This document shows, piece after piece, positions 9,133 to 18,608 of a stretch of 64,000 bases of DNA (position 1 is the first letter of the stretch; every line of letters begins with the position of its first letter). Made by a program: the position numbers and the translations under genes. Under the pieces are notes generated by a model. That model was not told the origin of the DNA and did no database searches. It saw only the letters and a program-made list of their open reading frames with translations. Location: NCBI GenBank assembly GCA_019187405.1, contig JABAQZ010000022.1, forward strand, positions 1 through 64,000. The letters are read 5' to 3'. Source of the stretch: Ignavibacteria bacterium. GTDB taxonomy: Bacteria; Bacteroidota; Ignavibacteria; Tepidaquicellales; Tepidaquicellaceae.

Positions 9133-9876
9133 ATGACTTTAATCCTGATTTTATTATTAACATTTTTAATTCCTTCGAATATTTTGTCGCAGCAGATTGA
9201 TTCCGTGAATTCTGGCTGGTCGGGTTTTATTTCAGGAGAAGGATTGTATCAGAGCGGCAATACTAATAAATTATATCTTCAGAGTAAAGGCGAGTTGAAA
9301 GCTGATCTGAATAATTTTGAAGGAATATTATATGCGAGTTACGGTTACGGAGAAGCTAAAGGTCGAAAAGATGATAACAACTTCATTCTTTCATTTACCG
9401 GAGATTTTTTCAGAACCCGAAAATTTACTCCTTTTATACTTCAAATATTGGAATATAATTTTGCCAAAGGTATTGATATCAAGTCACAGTCAGGTGCAGG
9501 ATTAAAATATACATTTATAAAAAATAATAAACATAAGTCTTCTGTTTCTGCTGCCATTATTTATGATTACACAAATCTTATCCAAAAGCCCGAAAATTAC
9601 GATATGGAAATAATAAGACTTTCTATGAGACTAAAGACACGGCAGGAATTGTTTGATTCAAGAATGATATTGTCTTTCACCGGGTTTTATCAACCTATGA
9701 TGATTGATTTTTCTGCACATAATATCCGGATAGAATGTTCGGTAGATTTTCCGATTGTACATAAAATATATTTCAGATCTTCTTACCTATATACATTTGA
9801 AGATGTTGTTTCCGTAGGAAGAAAGAGAGCAGACAACAAACTCACATTTGGTTTGGGAATTGGATTCGGTAAATAA
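9133..9876 (+). CDS. DUF481-like outer-membrane beta-barrel protein
   Basis: About 247 residues from the ATG at 9133. The open frame extends upstream to a TTG at 9046, but a perfect terminator hairpin occupies that extension and the signal peptide (TLILILLLTFLIPSNILSQ) starts right after this Met, so I choose 9133. The mature part begins GWSGFISGEGLYQSGNTNK and continues as alternating amphipathic strands (GILYASYGYGEAKG, FILSFTGDFF, AGLKYTFI, KLTFGLGIGFGK), as in YdiY/DUF481 barrels. Probably an outer-membrane protein of unknown substrate. It meets the convergent hydroxyacid oxidase gene stop-to-stop with no spacer. Confidence 0.75.
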   Translation: MTLILILLLTFLIPSNILSQQIDSVNSGWSGFISGEGLYQSGNTNKLYLQSKGELKADLNNFEGILYASYGYGEAKGRKDDNNFILSFTGDFFRTRKFTPFILQILEYNFAKGIDIKSQSGAGLKYTFIKNNKHKSSVSAAIIYDYTNLIQKPENYDMEIIRLSMRLKTRQELFDSRMILSFTGFYQPMMIDFSAHNIRIECSVDFPIVHKIYFRSSYLYTFEDVVSVGRKRADNKLTFGLGIGFGK

Positions 9877-10947
9877 TCATTTAGCAATTAATTCATTGTT
9901 TATATTTTTAACCTTATCAACTCCGCACAATGCCATGGCAAGTGTTATTTCATTTCGTAAGATATTTAATACATCCTTTACACCCTTTTCACCATCGTAA
10001 GCCAAACCCCAGATAACCGGTCTGCCTATTAAAACAGCTTTTGCTCCAAGCGCCAAAGCTTTGATGACATCAGTTCCTTTTCTTATGCCTCCGTCAATTA
10101 AAATTTCAATTTTATCCGAAACCGATTCAGCAATTTCCGGCAGAACATCGATTGTTGCACGGCATGTATCAAGCTGTCTTCCTCCGTGATTAGAAACCAC
10201 TATACCGTCAGCTCCGTTTTCAACTGATAACAAGGCATCTTCAGAGCATCCGATACCTTTGATTACCAAAGGCAATTTAGAAACAGATTTTATCCAGTCA
10301 ATATCTTTCCAAGATAATGAAGGATCAAGATGACTACTTACATATCCGGCAAGACCAGAGTTGTCAACTACGGGAAATTTATCTTTTGAAACAGGGAGAA
10401 GATTTTTAACGGATAGGTGTTCGGGTAATGTAAACCTGTTTCTTATATCTTTTTCTCTTTTACCAATATACGGTGTATCAACAGTTAATACTATAGCTTT
10501 CATACCAGCGCTTTCAGCTCTTTGAATAAGTTCACGTGTTATTTCCCTGTCTTTATAAACGTAAAGTTGAAACATTACCATCTTGTCATTTTCATTAACG
10601 ACATCTTCCATATCGGAATTAGATAATGTGCTTAATATCATTATTATACCTTCAGACGATGCAGCTTTTGATACTGCAATTTCACCTTCCGGATGAGCCA
10701 ATTTATGGAAAGCAGTTGGAGCAATTAAAACCGGCATGGATAATTTTATTCCAAGGAAAGAAGCGGATGTATCAACATTGCTTACATCCCGAAGAACTCT
10801 GTATTTCAGAAAAATGTTTTTGTAAGCGGATGAATTTTCTAGGAGAGTAATTTCATCATCTGCACCACCTCTGAAATAATCATAAGCTGACTCTGAAATT
10901 TTGTCTCGAGCAAATACTTCAAAGTCATTTAAATTCAGAGGCTGCAT
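9877..10947 (-). CDS. FMN-dependent alpha-hydroxy-acid oxidizing protein
   Basis: A 356-residue TIM-barrel flavoenzyme of the glycolate oxidase/L-lactate dehydrogenase (LldD)/lactate oxidase family, oxidising an L-2-hydroxyacid to the 2-oxoacid. Visible signatures are YDYFRGGADDE at the N-terminus, MPVLIAPTAFHKLAHPEGE, the FMN-site MILSTLS, the catalytic SNHGGRQLD (His as base, Arg binding the carboxylate) and the phosphate-binding IDGGIRKGTDVIKALALGA-K plus VLIGRP. No membrane segment, so the soluble oxidase type is more likely than membrane LldD; the electron acceptor and exact substrate cannot be settled. The next gene upstream on the same strand is ppdK, 42 nt away, so pyruvate metabolism links the two. 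Confidence 0.88.
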   Translation of the reverse strand: MQPLNLNDFEVFARDKISESAYDYFRGGADDEITLLENSSAYKNIFLKYRVLRDVSNVDTSASFLGIKLSMPVLIAPTAFHKLAHPEGEIAVSKAASSEGIIMILSTLSNSDMEDVVNENDKMVMFQLYVYKDREITRELIQRAESAGMKAIVLTVDTPYIGKREKDIRNRFTLPEHLSVKNLLPVSKDKFPVVDNSGLAGYVSSHLDPSLSWKDIDWIKSVSKLPLVIKGIGCSEDALLSVENGADGIVVSNHGGRQLDTCRATIDVLPEIAESVSDKIEILIDGGIRKGTDVIKALALGAKAVLIGRPVIWGLAYDGEKGVKDVLNILRNEITLAMALCGVDKVKNINNELIAK

Positions 10948-10989
10948 TAAATATTTTTTACTCTTTTTTTGATTAGAAAACTTATTGAA

Positions 10990-13701
10990 CTAAATCAATT
11001 CGGATCTTGCTGCAGCCAATCTGGCAACAGGAACTCTAAAAGGCGAACAGCTGACATATTCGAGTCCCAGGTCATGACAGAATTTAATAGAATCCGGTTC
11101 TCCGCCATGCTCACCGCAAATTCCCAGCTTTATGTTGCTTCTTGATTTTTGTCCTTTTTCAACTGCAATTTTCATAAGTAAGCCGACACCTTCTGTATCA
11201 ATTGATTCAAACGGATCACGTTTTAGAATTTCTTTCTCTCTATATTCCGGAAGGAATGAAGCCGAATCGTCTCTGGAAATTCCAAAAGTCATTTGCGTAA
11301 GATCATTAGTTCCAAATGAAAAAAATTCTGCATATTCAGCAATTTTATCTGCAACTAATGCGGCTCTTGGAATTTCTATCATTGTTCCGACTTTATACTT
11401 AAAATTCATTTTTTTCTCTTTCATCACATCTTGGGCAACTTTACGAATAATTCTTTCTTGTTCAATAAATTCTTTTTCATTTCCAATTAAGGGGATCATA
11501 ATTTCCGGATAAACCTTTAATCCTTCTTTTATTACAGTAGCAGCAGCTTCAAAAATTGCTCTTGCCTGCATTTCGGTAATTTCCGGAAAAGAAATTCCCA
11601 ATCTGCAACCCCTGTGTCCCAGCATTGGATTGAATTCTCTTAATGCATTAAGCTTATATTTAATTTCATCGACAGTAGTTCCAATTTGAAGAGCTAAGTT
11701 GTTAATTTCGTTTTCTGTATGCGGTAAAAATTCATGCAGAGGAGGATCGAGAGTTCTGATTGTTACGGGAAGACCCTTCATTACTCTGAATATTTCTGTA
11801 AAGTCATTTCTTTGATAAGGCAGAATTTTTGACAATGCTTTTTTTCTTCCTTCGGTACTATAAGCAAGAATCATTTCTCTAACGGCATCGATTCTGTCGC
11901 CTCCGAAAAACATGTGTTCAGTTCTGCATAATCCTATACCTTCAGCGCCGAAAGCGATAGCATTTTTACACTGATCTGGCTGATCTGCATTTGTTCTGAT
12001 TTTTAATTTTCTGATTTTATCAACCCATCTCATGAAAGTTGAATAATAATAGTATGGTTTGGATTTAGCGGGGCTTAAAGTTTTATCAATAAGTACTTGT
12101 AAAATCTCAGAAGGTTTAGCTTTTAATTTGCCTACAATTACTTCACCGGTTGAACCGTCAATAGAAATGTAATCACCTTCTTTTATTACATGGTTTTTTT
12201 TCTTAACTTTTATTGTTTTAAGCAAATAATCTATATCAAGTTCGCCGCAACCTGCCACACATACTTTTCCCATTTGTCTTGCAACAAGTGCGGCATGAGA
12301 GGTCATACCTCCTCTTGAAGTGAGAATACCTTCGGCAGCATTCATACCTCTAATGTCTTCTGGTGAAGTTTCAATTCGGACAAGAATAACTTCCTCTCCT
12401 CTTGCATTGGCATTAACAGCATCGTAAGAATTGAAATAAACTCTTCCGCATGCGGCTCCGGGGCCTGCATTTAAACCAGTTGCAAGCAATCTTCCGCTTT
12501 TAACAGCCTCAGCTTTTTCTGCAGTACTGAATATAGGTCTTAATAGTTGATTTAGCTGTTCGGGATCTACTCTCATCAATGCTTCTTTTTCCGTAATCAG
12601 TTTTTCCTTAACCATATCAACTGCAATTTTCACGGCAGCGTAACCAGTTCTTTTACCGGCTCTGCATTGGAGCATATAAAGAGTATCTTCCTGCATTGTA
12701 AATTCTATATCCATCATATCCCTGAAATGTTTCTCAAGAATTTTTCTGACTTTTTCCAGTTGATTATAAATTTTGGGTTTTGTTTTTTTTAGATCGGACA
12801 TTGGGTGTGGTGTTCTAATTCCTGCAACGACATCTTCGCCCTGCGCATTCATCAGATATTCCCCGTAAAATTCATTTTCACCGTTAGAAGGATTTCGGGT
12901 GAAAGCGACTCCAGTACCTGAAGTATCACCGAGATTTCCGAACACCATTGATTGTATATTTACTGCAGTTCCCCACTCGGCCGGAATATTGTTAAGATTT
13001 CTGTAAACAATTGCTCTATCGTTCATCCAAGATCGAAATACTGCACCGACAGCTCCCCATAACTGTACCATAGGATTTTCAGGAAAATCCATACCGGTTT
13101 CTTTCTTTATAGCTTTTTTAAATTCTTCAGCCAGCTCTTTTAGATCAGCAGCAGAAAATTCGATATCATTTTTAATTTTCTTTTTCTTTTTTTTATTCTC
13201 AATAATTTCTTCAAATGGGTCAATATGATGTTTATCTTTTGGTTTTAAATCCATAACAACGTCGCCGTACATTTGAATAAATCTTCTGTAGGAATCATAT
13301 ACAAATCTTTCATTTTTAGTTTTTCTGATAAGACTTTTAACCGTTTCATCATTAAGTCCCAGGTTTAGCACTGTATCCATCATTCCTGGCATGGAAGCGC
13401 GTGCGCCTGATCTTACGCTTAAAAGCAGGGGATTATCGGAATTGCCGAAGATGCATCCCATATCTTTTTCAATTTTTTTCAAAGCATAAGCGACCTGATT
13501 TTTGAGTTCTTTTGGATATTTTTTATTGTTTTTATAATAGTAATTGCAGACTTCTGTAGTAATAGTAAATCCGGGGGGAACGGGTAGTTTAACATTTGTC
13601 ATTTCTGCCAAGTTAGCGCCTTTACCGCCTAGCAGAGCTTTCATATCTGCTTTCCCTTCGGCTTTACCGTTACCGAAGTAGTATACATATTTATTTTTCA
13701 T
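10990..13701 (-). CDS. ppdK: pyruvate, phosphate dikinase
   Basis: A 903-residue enzyme interconverting pyruvate + ATP + Pi with PEP + AMP + PPi. Domain order is complete: N-terminal ATP-grasp-like nucleotide domain ([41 protein letters not shown]), the swivelling phosphohistidine domain with GGMTSHAAL (H469), and the PEP/pyruvate TIM barrel ([28 protein letters not shown]). A lysine-rich insertion ([10 protein letters not shown] near residue 174) is local. The product of the adjacent hydroxyacid oxidase could be pyruvate if its substrate is lactate, which would then enter gluconeogenesis via this enzyme; that link is inference. Direction in vivo is not fixed by the sequence. Confidence 0.95.
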   Translation of the reverse strand: MKNKYVYYFGNGKAEGKADMKALLGGKGANLAEMTNVKLPVPPGFTITTEVCNYYYKNNKKYPKELKNQVAYALKKIEKDMGCIFGNSDNPLLLSVRSGARASMPGMMDTVLNLGLNDETVKSLIRKTKNERFVYDSYRRFIQMYGDVVMDLKPKDKHHIDPFEEIIENKKKKKKIKNDIEFSAADLKELAEEFKKAIKKETGMDFPENPMVQLWGAVGAVFRSWMNDRAIVYRNLNNIPAEWGTAVNIQSMVFGNLGDTSGTGVAFTRNPSNGENEFYGEYLMNAQGEDVVAGIRTPHPMSDLKKTKPKIYNQLEKVRKILEKHFRDMMDIEFTMQEDTLYMLQCRAGKRTGYAAVKIAVDMVKEKLITEKEALMRVDPEQLNQLLRPIFSTAEKAEAVKSGRLLATGLNAGPGAACGRVYFNSYDAVNANARGEEVILVRIETSPEDIRGMNAAEGILTSRGGMTSHAALVARQMGKVCVAGCGELDIDYLLKTIKVKKKNHVIKEGDYISIDGSTGEVIVGKLKAKPSEILQVLIDKTLSPAKSKPYYYYSTFMRWVDKIRKLKIRTNADQPDQCKNAIAFGAEGIGLCRTEHMFFGGDRIDAVREMILAYSTEGRKKALSKILPYQRNDFTEIFRVMKGLPVTIRTLDPPLHEFLPHTENEINNLALQIGTTVDEIKYKLNALREFNPMLGHRGCRLGISFPEITEMQARAIFEAAATVIKEGLKVYPEIMIPLIGNEKEFIEQERIIRKVAQDVMKEKKMNFKYKVGTMIEIPRAALVADKIAEYAEFFSFGTNDLTQMTFGISRDDSASFLPEYREKEILKRDPFESIDTEGVGLLMKIAVEKGQKSRSNIKLGICGEHGGEPDSIKFCHDLGLEYVSCSPFRVPVARLAAARSELI

Positions 13702-13791
13702 GATTTAGATATTTAGAATTAGAATATATATAAGATTGGAAAAATATTTTTGAATAGAAATTCAATAAAAGTGAGTTGTGGAAAGGAGGGG

Positions 13792-13855
13792 AACCCTGAC
13801 AGCGTTTTTGAGGAATGGGAGATTAGGGAAAATTTTTTTGAACGCTGTCAGGGTT
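13792..13855. repeat. REPIN-like inverted pair 1 (downstream end of the RAYT gene)
   Basis: AACCCTGACAGCGTTTTT (13792-13809) is inverted as AACGCTGTCAGGGTT (13841-13855), about 30 nt apart. The right arm carries the TGA stop of the adjacent transposase-like gene within its CCCTGA core. The same core occurs in two further pairs at 13952 and 14546. Confidence 0.85.
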
Positions 13856-14540
13856 GCTTCTTAAATGTTCGATTCGAATATTCATCATGATATTTTATAA
13901 ATTCCTTAATCCCACCAAATAACTCCAAAACGGCTTTTACATTCAGATTGCAAACCCTGACAGCGTTTTGACAAAACGGTAACTTATTTCCGAATAATTC
14001 TCTATACGCTGTCAGGGTTTTCACTGTCTCTTTAATTATATGCGAATAAGATGAAAATGAATAATGTCTGTAATCAGAGGATATTCCTGATTTCTGTGAA
14101 TAAAAATGTATTTCAGACATCGCTTCCTTTAATTCTTTTTCTGTTTTTATTAGTTCTCTTCTAAACGGAGATTCAAATAATCCTCCCGTTCTTTTAATTG
14201 ATTTGTTAATAGCTTGTGCATAACTATTAAAAAAATGAGATAACTGCAAACTAGGATCAAATTTCAATTTACTTATTATGTTTATAACTTTTTTATCAGA
14301 ATCTGTGAAATTTATATCAATTACATCTTTCTTCTCAGGCTTTTTAACTCTAATCAAAAACTTAAATTCATTCCTTAATAAACAATATGCATACGTATCC
14401 GCAATTTTAACAGCATACTTATTATACTGTTTAAAAAAATAATAATAGTTCCTTGACTCTTTAATTATATCTTCACCGTTAATTCCCCTGTTGCTAATCA
14501 AATAAAAATTCTCCGGCAATAATGGTGTTATCTCTCTCAT
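13848..14540 (-). CDS. REP-associated tyrosine transposase-like protein (RAYT/TnpA_REP) with altered HUH motif
   Basis: About 230 residues from the ATG at 14540 (MREITPLLPENFYLISNRGINGEDI). A longer frame reaches 14624, but its extra codons translate the REPIN-like repeat, so the shorter start is preferred. The first half is clearly the IS200-like Y1/RAYT domain: FYLISNRG, a YYYFFKQYNKY helix, IADTYAYCLL. Where the family has the metal-binding HUH (NHFHFLI), this protein reads NEFKFLI, so both histidines are replaced by Glu and Lys. A later KSIKRTGGLFESPFRRELI segment matches the RAYT region following the catalytic Tyr helix. The gene is bracketed by, and contains, three inverted CCCTGACAGCGTTT pairs, as expected of a RAYT with its REP partner. 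The missing histidines make nuclease activity doubtful. Confidence 0.8.
   Translation of the reverse strand: MREITPLLPENFYLISNRGINGEDIIKESRNYYYFFKQYNKYAVKIADTYAYCLLRNEFKFLIRVKKPEKKDVIDINFTDSDKKVINIISKLKFDPSLQLSHFFNSYAQAINKSIKRTGGLFESPFRRELIKTEKELKEAMSEIHFYSQKSGISSDYRHYSFSSYSHIIKETVKTLTAYRELFGNKLPFCQNAVRVCNLNVKAVLELFGGIKEFIKYHDEYSNRTFKKQP
13952..14020. repeat. REPIN-like inverted pair 2 (inside the RAYT coding region)
   Basis: AAACCCTGACAGCGTTTT (13952-13969) is inverted as ACGCTGTCAGGGTTT (14006-14020). The pair lies in frame inside the 3' part of the transposase-like gene and is translated (arms read as TLTAYREL and QNAVRVCN), so the insertion did not break the frame. Confidence 0.85.
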
Positions 14541-14545
14541 AAAGC

Positions 14546-14638
14546 ATCCCTGACAGCGTTTTATTCCTCTTTCAAAATTTCTTACACTCAATAAATGCAT
14601 TACCACTTTCATTAAAAATACCAAACGCTGTCAGGGAT
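14546..14638. repeat. REPIN-like inverted pair 3 (upstream of the RAYT gene)
   Basis: ATCCCTGACAGCGTTTT (14546-14562) is inverted as AAACGCTGTCAGGGAT (14623-14638), 60 nt apart. It begins 5 nt upstream of the chosen start codon of the transposase-like gene. The outer bases differ from pairs 1 and 2 (AT instead of AA), and differ compensatorily on both arms. Confidence 0.85.
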
Positions 14639-14688
14639 TCTTTTATCCACAAAAAAAAATCTTGAATTATCTGTTTATATAAAGCAGA

Positions 14689-15954
14689 TTGAATGAAAAT
14701 TTTTTGTATAATATCGATTCTGTTAACGAAAAAACCGATCCTTATTCAGCTCTCAGATTCTGGGAGTTCAGAAATTTTACTGTATCCAGACTACTTATTA
14801 CTATTGCCGCACAAATGCAGGCTGTAATCGTAGGTTGGCAGGTTTACGAAATCACAAAAGATCCTCTCTCGCTAGGTCTTATTGGTCTTGCAGAAGCTGT
14901 TCCTTCAATTTGTGTGCTTCTTTTTGCTGGTCACATTACTGACACTAGCGACAGAAAGAAAATAGTTTTGTTCTCAGTTTTCTTTATGACTGTTTGCTCC
15001 TTAATTCTGCTGATTATATCTTCGGATTTTTTCCCAATCATTTCGTCTAATAAAGTAACAGCAATTTACATTGCTGTTTTTTTAAGCGGTATTGGTAGAG
15101 GTTTTTCAGGCCCCTCTTTCTTCGCTTTTGTCTCGCAGCTTGTTCCTAAATCCATTCTGCCAAACGCAATAACATGGAATACTACTACGTGGCAAACCGG
15201 CGCTGTTACCGGTCCTGCAATCGGAGGCCTAATCTATGGTTTCAGTGGAGCTGTAAACTCCTATATTGTAATTATTTTCTTATGGCTGATTGCCATTTCT
15301 CTTATAATTACCATAAAAAATAAACCCGTCCCTGATTTTATAGGATATCATTCTCTGAAAGAAACTCTAACTGCCGGATTGAAATTTGTTTTTGAAAAAA
15401 AAGTTATCCTTGGAGCAATATCTCTCGATCTTTTTGCTGTTTTATTCGGCGGCGCAGTTGCTCTGCTTCCAATTTTCGCCGGCGAAATTTTGTTCGTAGG
15501 TCCTCAAGGTCTCGGAGCATTAAGAGCCGCTCCTTCCATTGGCGCAGTTATTATGGCTGTCTATATGACAAGATACCCTTTAACCAAAAATGCCGGCAAG
15601 AATTTACTTATCAGCGTTTTCGGATTTGGAACTTGTATAATCATGTTCGGTTTATCCAAAAGTTTTCTTTTATCTTTGTTCATTCTTGTTCTTAGCGGTG
15701 CTTTTGATAGTGTTAGTGTGGTTATCAGAGCAACCATAATTCAATTAATGACTCCTGATAATCTTAAAGGAAGAGTCTCAGCTGTTAACAGTATCTTTAT
15801 CGGATCTTCAAACGAAATTGGTGCATTCGAATCGGGAGTTGCTGCAAAAATCCTTGGTACGGTTCCGTCTGTATTATTCGGCGGTATTATGACTCTGTTA
15901 ATTGTTACTCTTGTATCATTAATGTCTCCAGTTTTAAGAAAATTAAAACTGTGA
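14689..15954 (+). CDS. MFS transporter (DHA3/EntS-like exporter)
   Basis: A 421-residue major facilitator with about 12 hydrophobic helices. Starts at TTG (14689). Family marks: helix 1 region LLITIAAQMQAVIVGWQVYEITKDPLSLGLIGLAEAVPSI is typical of the DHA3/enterobactin-exporter-like group (also called MFS_3); the loop 2-3 motif is GHITDTSDRKK, a variant of the GxxxDRxxRK motif; GLPxP-type helix 5 reads VTGPAIGGLIYG. Inner membrane; substrate unknown, likely small-molecule export. It converges with the SRAP gene, only 1 nt between the stop codons. Confidence 0.88.
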   Translation: MNENFLYNIDSVNEKTDPYSALRFWEFRNFTVSRLLITIAAQMQAVIVGWQVYEITKDPLSLGLIGLAEAVPSICVLLFAGHITDTSDRKKIVLFSVFFMTVCSLILLIISSDFFPIISSNKVTAIYIAVFLSGIGRGFSGPSFFAFVSQLVPKSILPNAITWNTTTWQTGAVTGPAIGGLIYGFSGAVNSYIVIIFLWLIAISLIITIKNKPVPDFIGYHSLKETLTAGLKFVFEKKVILGAISLDLFAVLFGGAVALLPIFAGEILFVGPQGLGALRAAPSIGAVIMAVYMTRYPLTKNAGKNLLISVFGFGTCIIMFGLSKSFLLSLFILVLSGAFDSVSVVIRATIIQLMTPDNLKGRVSAVNSIFIGSSNEIGAFESGVAAKILGTVPSVLFGGIMTLLIVTLVSLMSPVLRKLKL

Positions 15955-15955
15955 A

Positions 15956-16627
15956 TCAGTTTTCCTGCTCTTCGAATATAAACTCTTCTTGAGATGGTTT
16001 AAGTTTTTCTAAATTCTCATCGACTGAATCCGTAAAAAAAATAAACACATTCTCATCATCAAGTATTACAGGCATTCTGCTATGAATAGTTTCCATAAAT
16101 TTGTTTGGGGATGTCGTTATCAACGAAAACTCATTTATGCCTTCTTTATTCTTCCAATACAGTCCCGGGACAAGGAATATTTTACCATCTTTTTTCTCTA
16201 TCTTAATTTTCAGCTTTTTCTTTTTCCCTACATCTTTCCATTCGTAAAATCCTTTCATTGGTATTAATATCCTGTTTCTGTCAAATAACTTCTTCCAGAA
16301 TGGTTTTATGCTGATTGTATCATCGCGTGAGTTGAAAATAAGCGGTGTCTTTTTTTCAGGATCAAAACGTATACCCCATTTCATTTTTGTAATAAATTTT
16401 TCTCCGCTCTCATAAATTAATACGGGTATCCTGTGTGTAAGCACAGCATCTTCTGATTCAGGTTTTCCTTTCTGCTCCTCAATCTCTTTTTCGATTTCTT
16501 CTTCAAGGGTTTCTTCTTTTTTATCTATCTCTTCATATAACTTTATTTTTATATCTTCATTGTAAACGGATTTTAGTAATTTCCTTAAACCGGATAATTT
16601 ACCGGCTGTTATAAATTGTCTGCACAT
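15956..16627 (-). CDS. SRAP/HMCES-family abasic-site DNA-protein crosslinking protein (YedK-like)
   Basis: A 223-residue SOS response-associated peptidase-family protein. The start must be the ATG at 16627, because the family needs Cys directly after the initiator Met (MCRQF); four extra residues in the longest frame are rejected. Other conserved points are LIFNSRDDTI (equivalent of the N-A-R-x-E segment), RILIPMKGFYEW (with the catalytic Glu) and HSRMPVIL (with the active-site His). The family covalently traps abasic sites in single-stranded DNA through Cys2. An acidic, helical insertion follows the first 30 residues (EEIDKKEETLEEEIEKEIEE), longer than in E. coli YedK. No LexA box was recognised upstream. 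Confidence 0.9.
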   Translation of the reverse strand: MCRQFITAGKLSGLRKLLKSVYNEDIKIKLYEEIDKKEETLEEEIEKEIEEQKGKPESEDAVLTHRIPVLIYESGEKFITKMKWGIRFDPEKKTPLIFNSRDDTISIKPFWKKLFDRNRILIPMKGFYEWKDVGKKKKLKIKIEKKDGKIFLVPGLYWKNKEGINEFSLITTSPNKFMETIHSRMPVILDDENVFIFFTDSVDENLEKLKPSQEEFIFEEQEN

Positions 16628-16714
16628 TTTTTTTGACAAAATTACGAATTTGAATCAATATTTAACATTTAAATTCATTCCGTTTAAAAAATTTTTTGAG
16701 CATATCAAATATTC

Positions 16715-17539
16715 ATGAAGGCTGTCTTCAGTTTAGAAACTAAAAACTTTAATGTCGATCTATCGAAACCTCATCCGCTTTCTATCCAGCTTGATTTTTT
16801 TGGCGATCAGCCCAATTCATACAATGTTGAAAATGCATCTGCAAAAACTTATGAAACTTCCGGATTTATTGGCGATACGAGAAAAGGCGGAGGATGCAAT
16901 TTTGAAGTGTATAAAATTATTCCCCACTGCAACGGCACTCATACAGAATGCGTAGGACATATTTCTTTCGAAAGAATTTTTATTAATAATGTACTTACAT
17001 CTGTTATTTTCCCTTGTACGCTGATTTCTGTTATTCCGGAACATGCCTCAGTTACCCAGGATATTTATGTTCCGGGAAAAAATGCAGATGATTTTCTTAT
17101 TACCGAAAAAATTCTAAGGGAAAAACTGATAAACACTAATGAAAATTTCCTTGAAGCGTTGATTATCAGAACCATGCCAAATGATGTCTCAAAAATTTCC
17201 AGACAGTATATGAATACTCCAACTCCTTTCTTTTCTTTGAATGCTATGAATTATATTTCAGAAAAAAATGTAAAGCATCTGCTCATCGATTTGCCTTCTG
17301 TTGACAGAACTTTTGACGAAGGTAAACTTTCAGCACATCATATTTTCTGGAATGTAAAACCGGAATCTCATGACGTAGACAAATACGAACATTCACTCAA
17401 TACAATTACGGAGATGGTTTATGTACCTGATTATATAAAAGATGGTATTTATTTTATAAATATTCAAATACCCGATTTTAAAAGCGATGCCGCACCAAGC
17501 AGGGTTTTTCTTTATGACATTATTCAATCAGAAGATTAG
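16715..17539 (+). CDS. cyclase-family hydrolase, putative kynurenine formamidase
   Basis: A 274-residue metal-dependent hydrolase of the cyclase/KynB superfamily, expected to hydrolyse N-formylkynurenine to kynurenine and formate in this context. The metal site reads PHCNGTHTECVGHI (residues 70-83): compared with the usual HxGTHxDxPxH, the first ligand position is Cys72 (next to His71) and the acid is Glu78, with His76 and His82 kept, so this is a variant subfamily. Further marks are RTMPN, FFSLNAMNYI and DLPSVDRTFDEGKLSAHHIFW. It is the first gene of an operon with two Ntn-hydrolase paralogues, kynureninase and kynurenine monooxygenase, which supports the assignment. No tryptophan dioxygenase is visible in the window. 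Confidence 0.75.
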   Translation: MKAVFSLETKNFNVDLSKPHPLSIQLDFFGDQPNSYNVENASAKTYETSGFIGDTRKGGGCNFEVYKIIPHCNGTHTECVGHISFERIFINNVLTSVIFPCTLISVIPEHASVTQDIYVPGKNADDFLITEKILREKLINTNENFLEALIIRTMPNDVSKISRQYMNTPTPFFSLNAMNYISEKNVKHLLIDLPSVDRTFDEGKLSAHHIFWNVKPESHDVDKYEHSLNTITEMVYVPDYIKDGIYFINIQIPDFKSDAAPSRVFLYDIIQSED

Positions 17540-17560
17540 TTAATTTACTCTTTAAATTTT

Positions 17561-18592
17561 ATGGCTATTGTTAATTCTCTGAAGTTCGATTATCAATCCG
17601 GCGCCGTGATTACGGATGAAGAATTTTTTATCGGAGGCAGAAGGCGTGTGCTTTCCGCTGATAACCTTCAGTTTCTCCTCACCGAAGAAATGAGTAACGA
17701 ACTCGGACTTGAAGCTGTTTACGGTGGCGCAGGAAATATCGCTCTGACAAATCAGATAATTGAAGATATTAGAAATGAATTAAACAAAAATTACAACACT
17801 TATATCAAAAGCGGTAAAACCGGAAAAGTATTCAAAACTGTCGAAGACGTTGCAAGAATTACTCTGAGGATTTTTCAGAATTATTCCAGAGAATATGTTA
17901 ACAGAAAATTAAACGGCTTGTTCGGATTCAGTATAGATGATTTTAACAGAGGTCATTATTTTAAAGACGGAAACAAAATTGACATTACCGAAGATAAAAT
18001 CGTTTCAAAAGCAATGGATATGATTTTGCTGAAACCAGATTATATGAAAGACATTAGTGAATTGGAAGGACTTATAATTGGTACGGACAGCAGTTTTGGA
18101 TTTAATATATTCGATTTTTATGGAGGAATGACGCATCTTTATGTTTCCACAAGCATGTATAATTCAGTCGGCTCCGGCTCAACAACTACTTCTCTTGCAT
18201 TCAGTGAACTTATAAACAATATCACGCTTGATGAAAGAAGAAACGGCATTGACAAAATTTTTGGTATGGCTGAACTTATCAGAATTACAAATCAAACTGC
18301 GGAAAAAAACAGCGAAATCGGAGGATATTACAATATCATTTATCTTAACGGTAACTATGCCAATCATTCTGAAAGGTGTACTGAAATTTCCGGCGATTTG
18401 TCCCAATTCATTAAAGAAACAGTTACTGCTTATGACAGTAATTTTGTTTCAAAGGAACTTTGCTATGGTTTAATCGATGATTACATTTTCAAAAGAAAAA
18501 AATTTGTTCCCGAAGAAGCAGAATCTATCTTGTTTGGTAATGCTTCAGATTGCTATAAACTTGAACTTGTTTTAAGAGGATATAAATTCTGA
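17561..18592 (+). CDS. proteasome-like Ntn-hydrolase paralogue A (active-site residues lost)
   Basis: A 343-residue protein that I read as having the proteasome/HslV-type Ntn fold. The start MAIVNSLKFDYQSGAVITDEEFF matches the first beta hairpin of proteasome beta subunits (TT-x-FxxGVIVAxDSRAS), followed by LEAVYGGAGNIAL (equivalent of the GxAGxxAD helix start) and, after an extra helical insertion (about residues 70-180), SVGSGSTTTSLAF and ...IGGYYNIIYL, matching the STGSG-Y and SGG-NxY parts. The position of the Thr nucleophile is Ala2 and of the catalytic Lys is Asn35; Asp19 is kept. It should therefore be catalytically dead, like a proteasome alpha subunit. Its active-looking paralogue starts 16 nt downstream. 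No signal peptide. Function unknown. Confidence 0.7.
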   Translation: MAIVNSLKFDYQSGAVITDEEFFIGGRRRVLSADNLQFLLTEEMSNELGLEAVYGGAGNIALTNQIIEDIRNELNKNYNTYIKSGKTGKVFKTVEDVARITLRIFQNYSREYVNRKLNGLFGFSIDDFNRGHYFKDGNKIDITEDKIVSKAMDMILLKPDYMKDISELEGLIIGTDSSFGFNIFDFYGGMTHLYVSTSMYNSVGSGSTTTSLAFSELINNITLDERRNGIDKIFGMAELIRITNQTAEKNSEIGGYYNIIYLNGNYANHSERCTEISGDLSQFIKETVTAYDSNFVSKELCYGLIDDYIFKRKKFVPEEAESILFGNASDCYKLELVLRGYKF

Positions 18593-18608
18593 ATTAAATA
18601 AATTTAAA

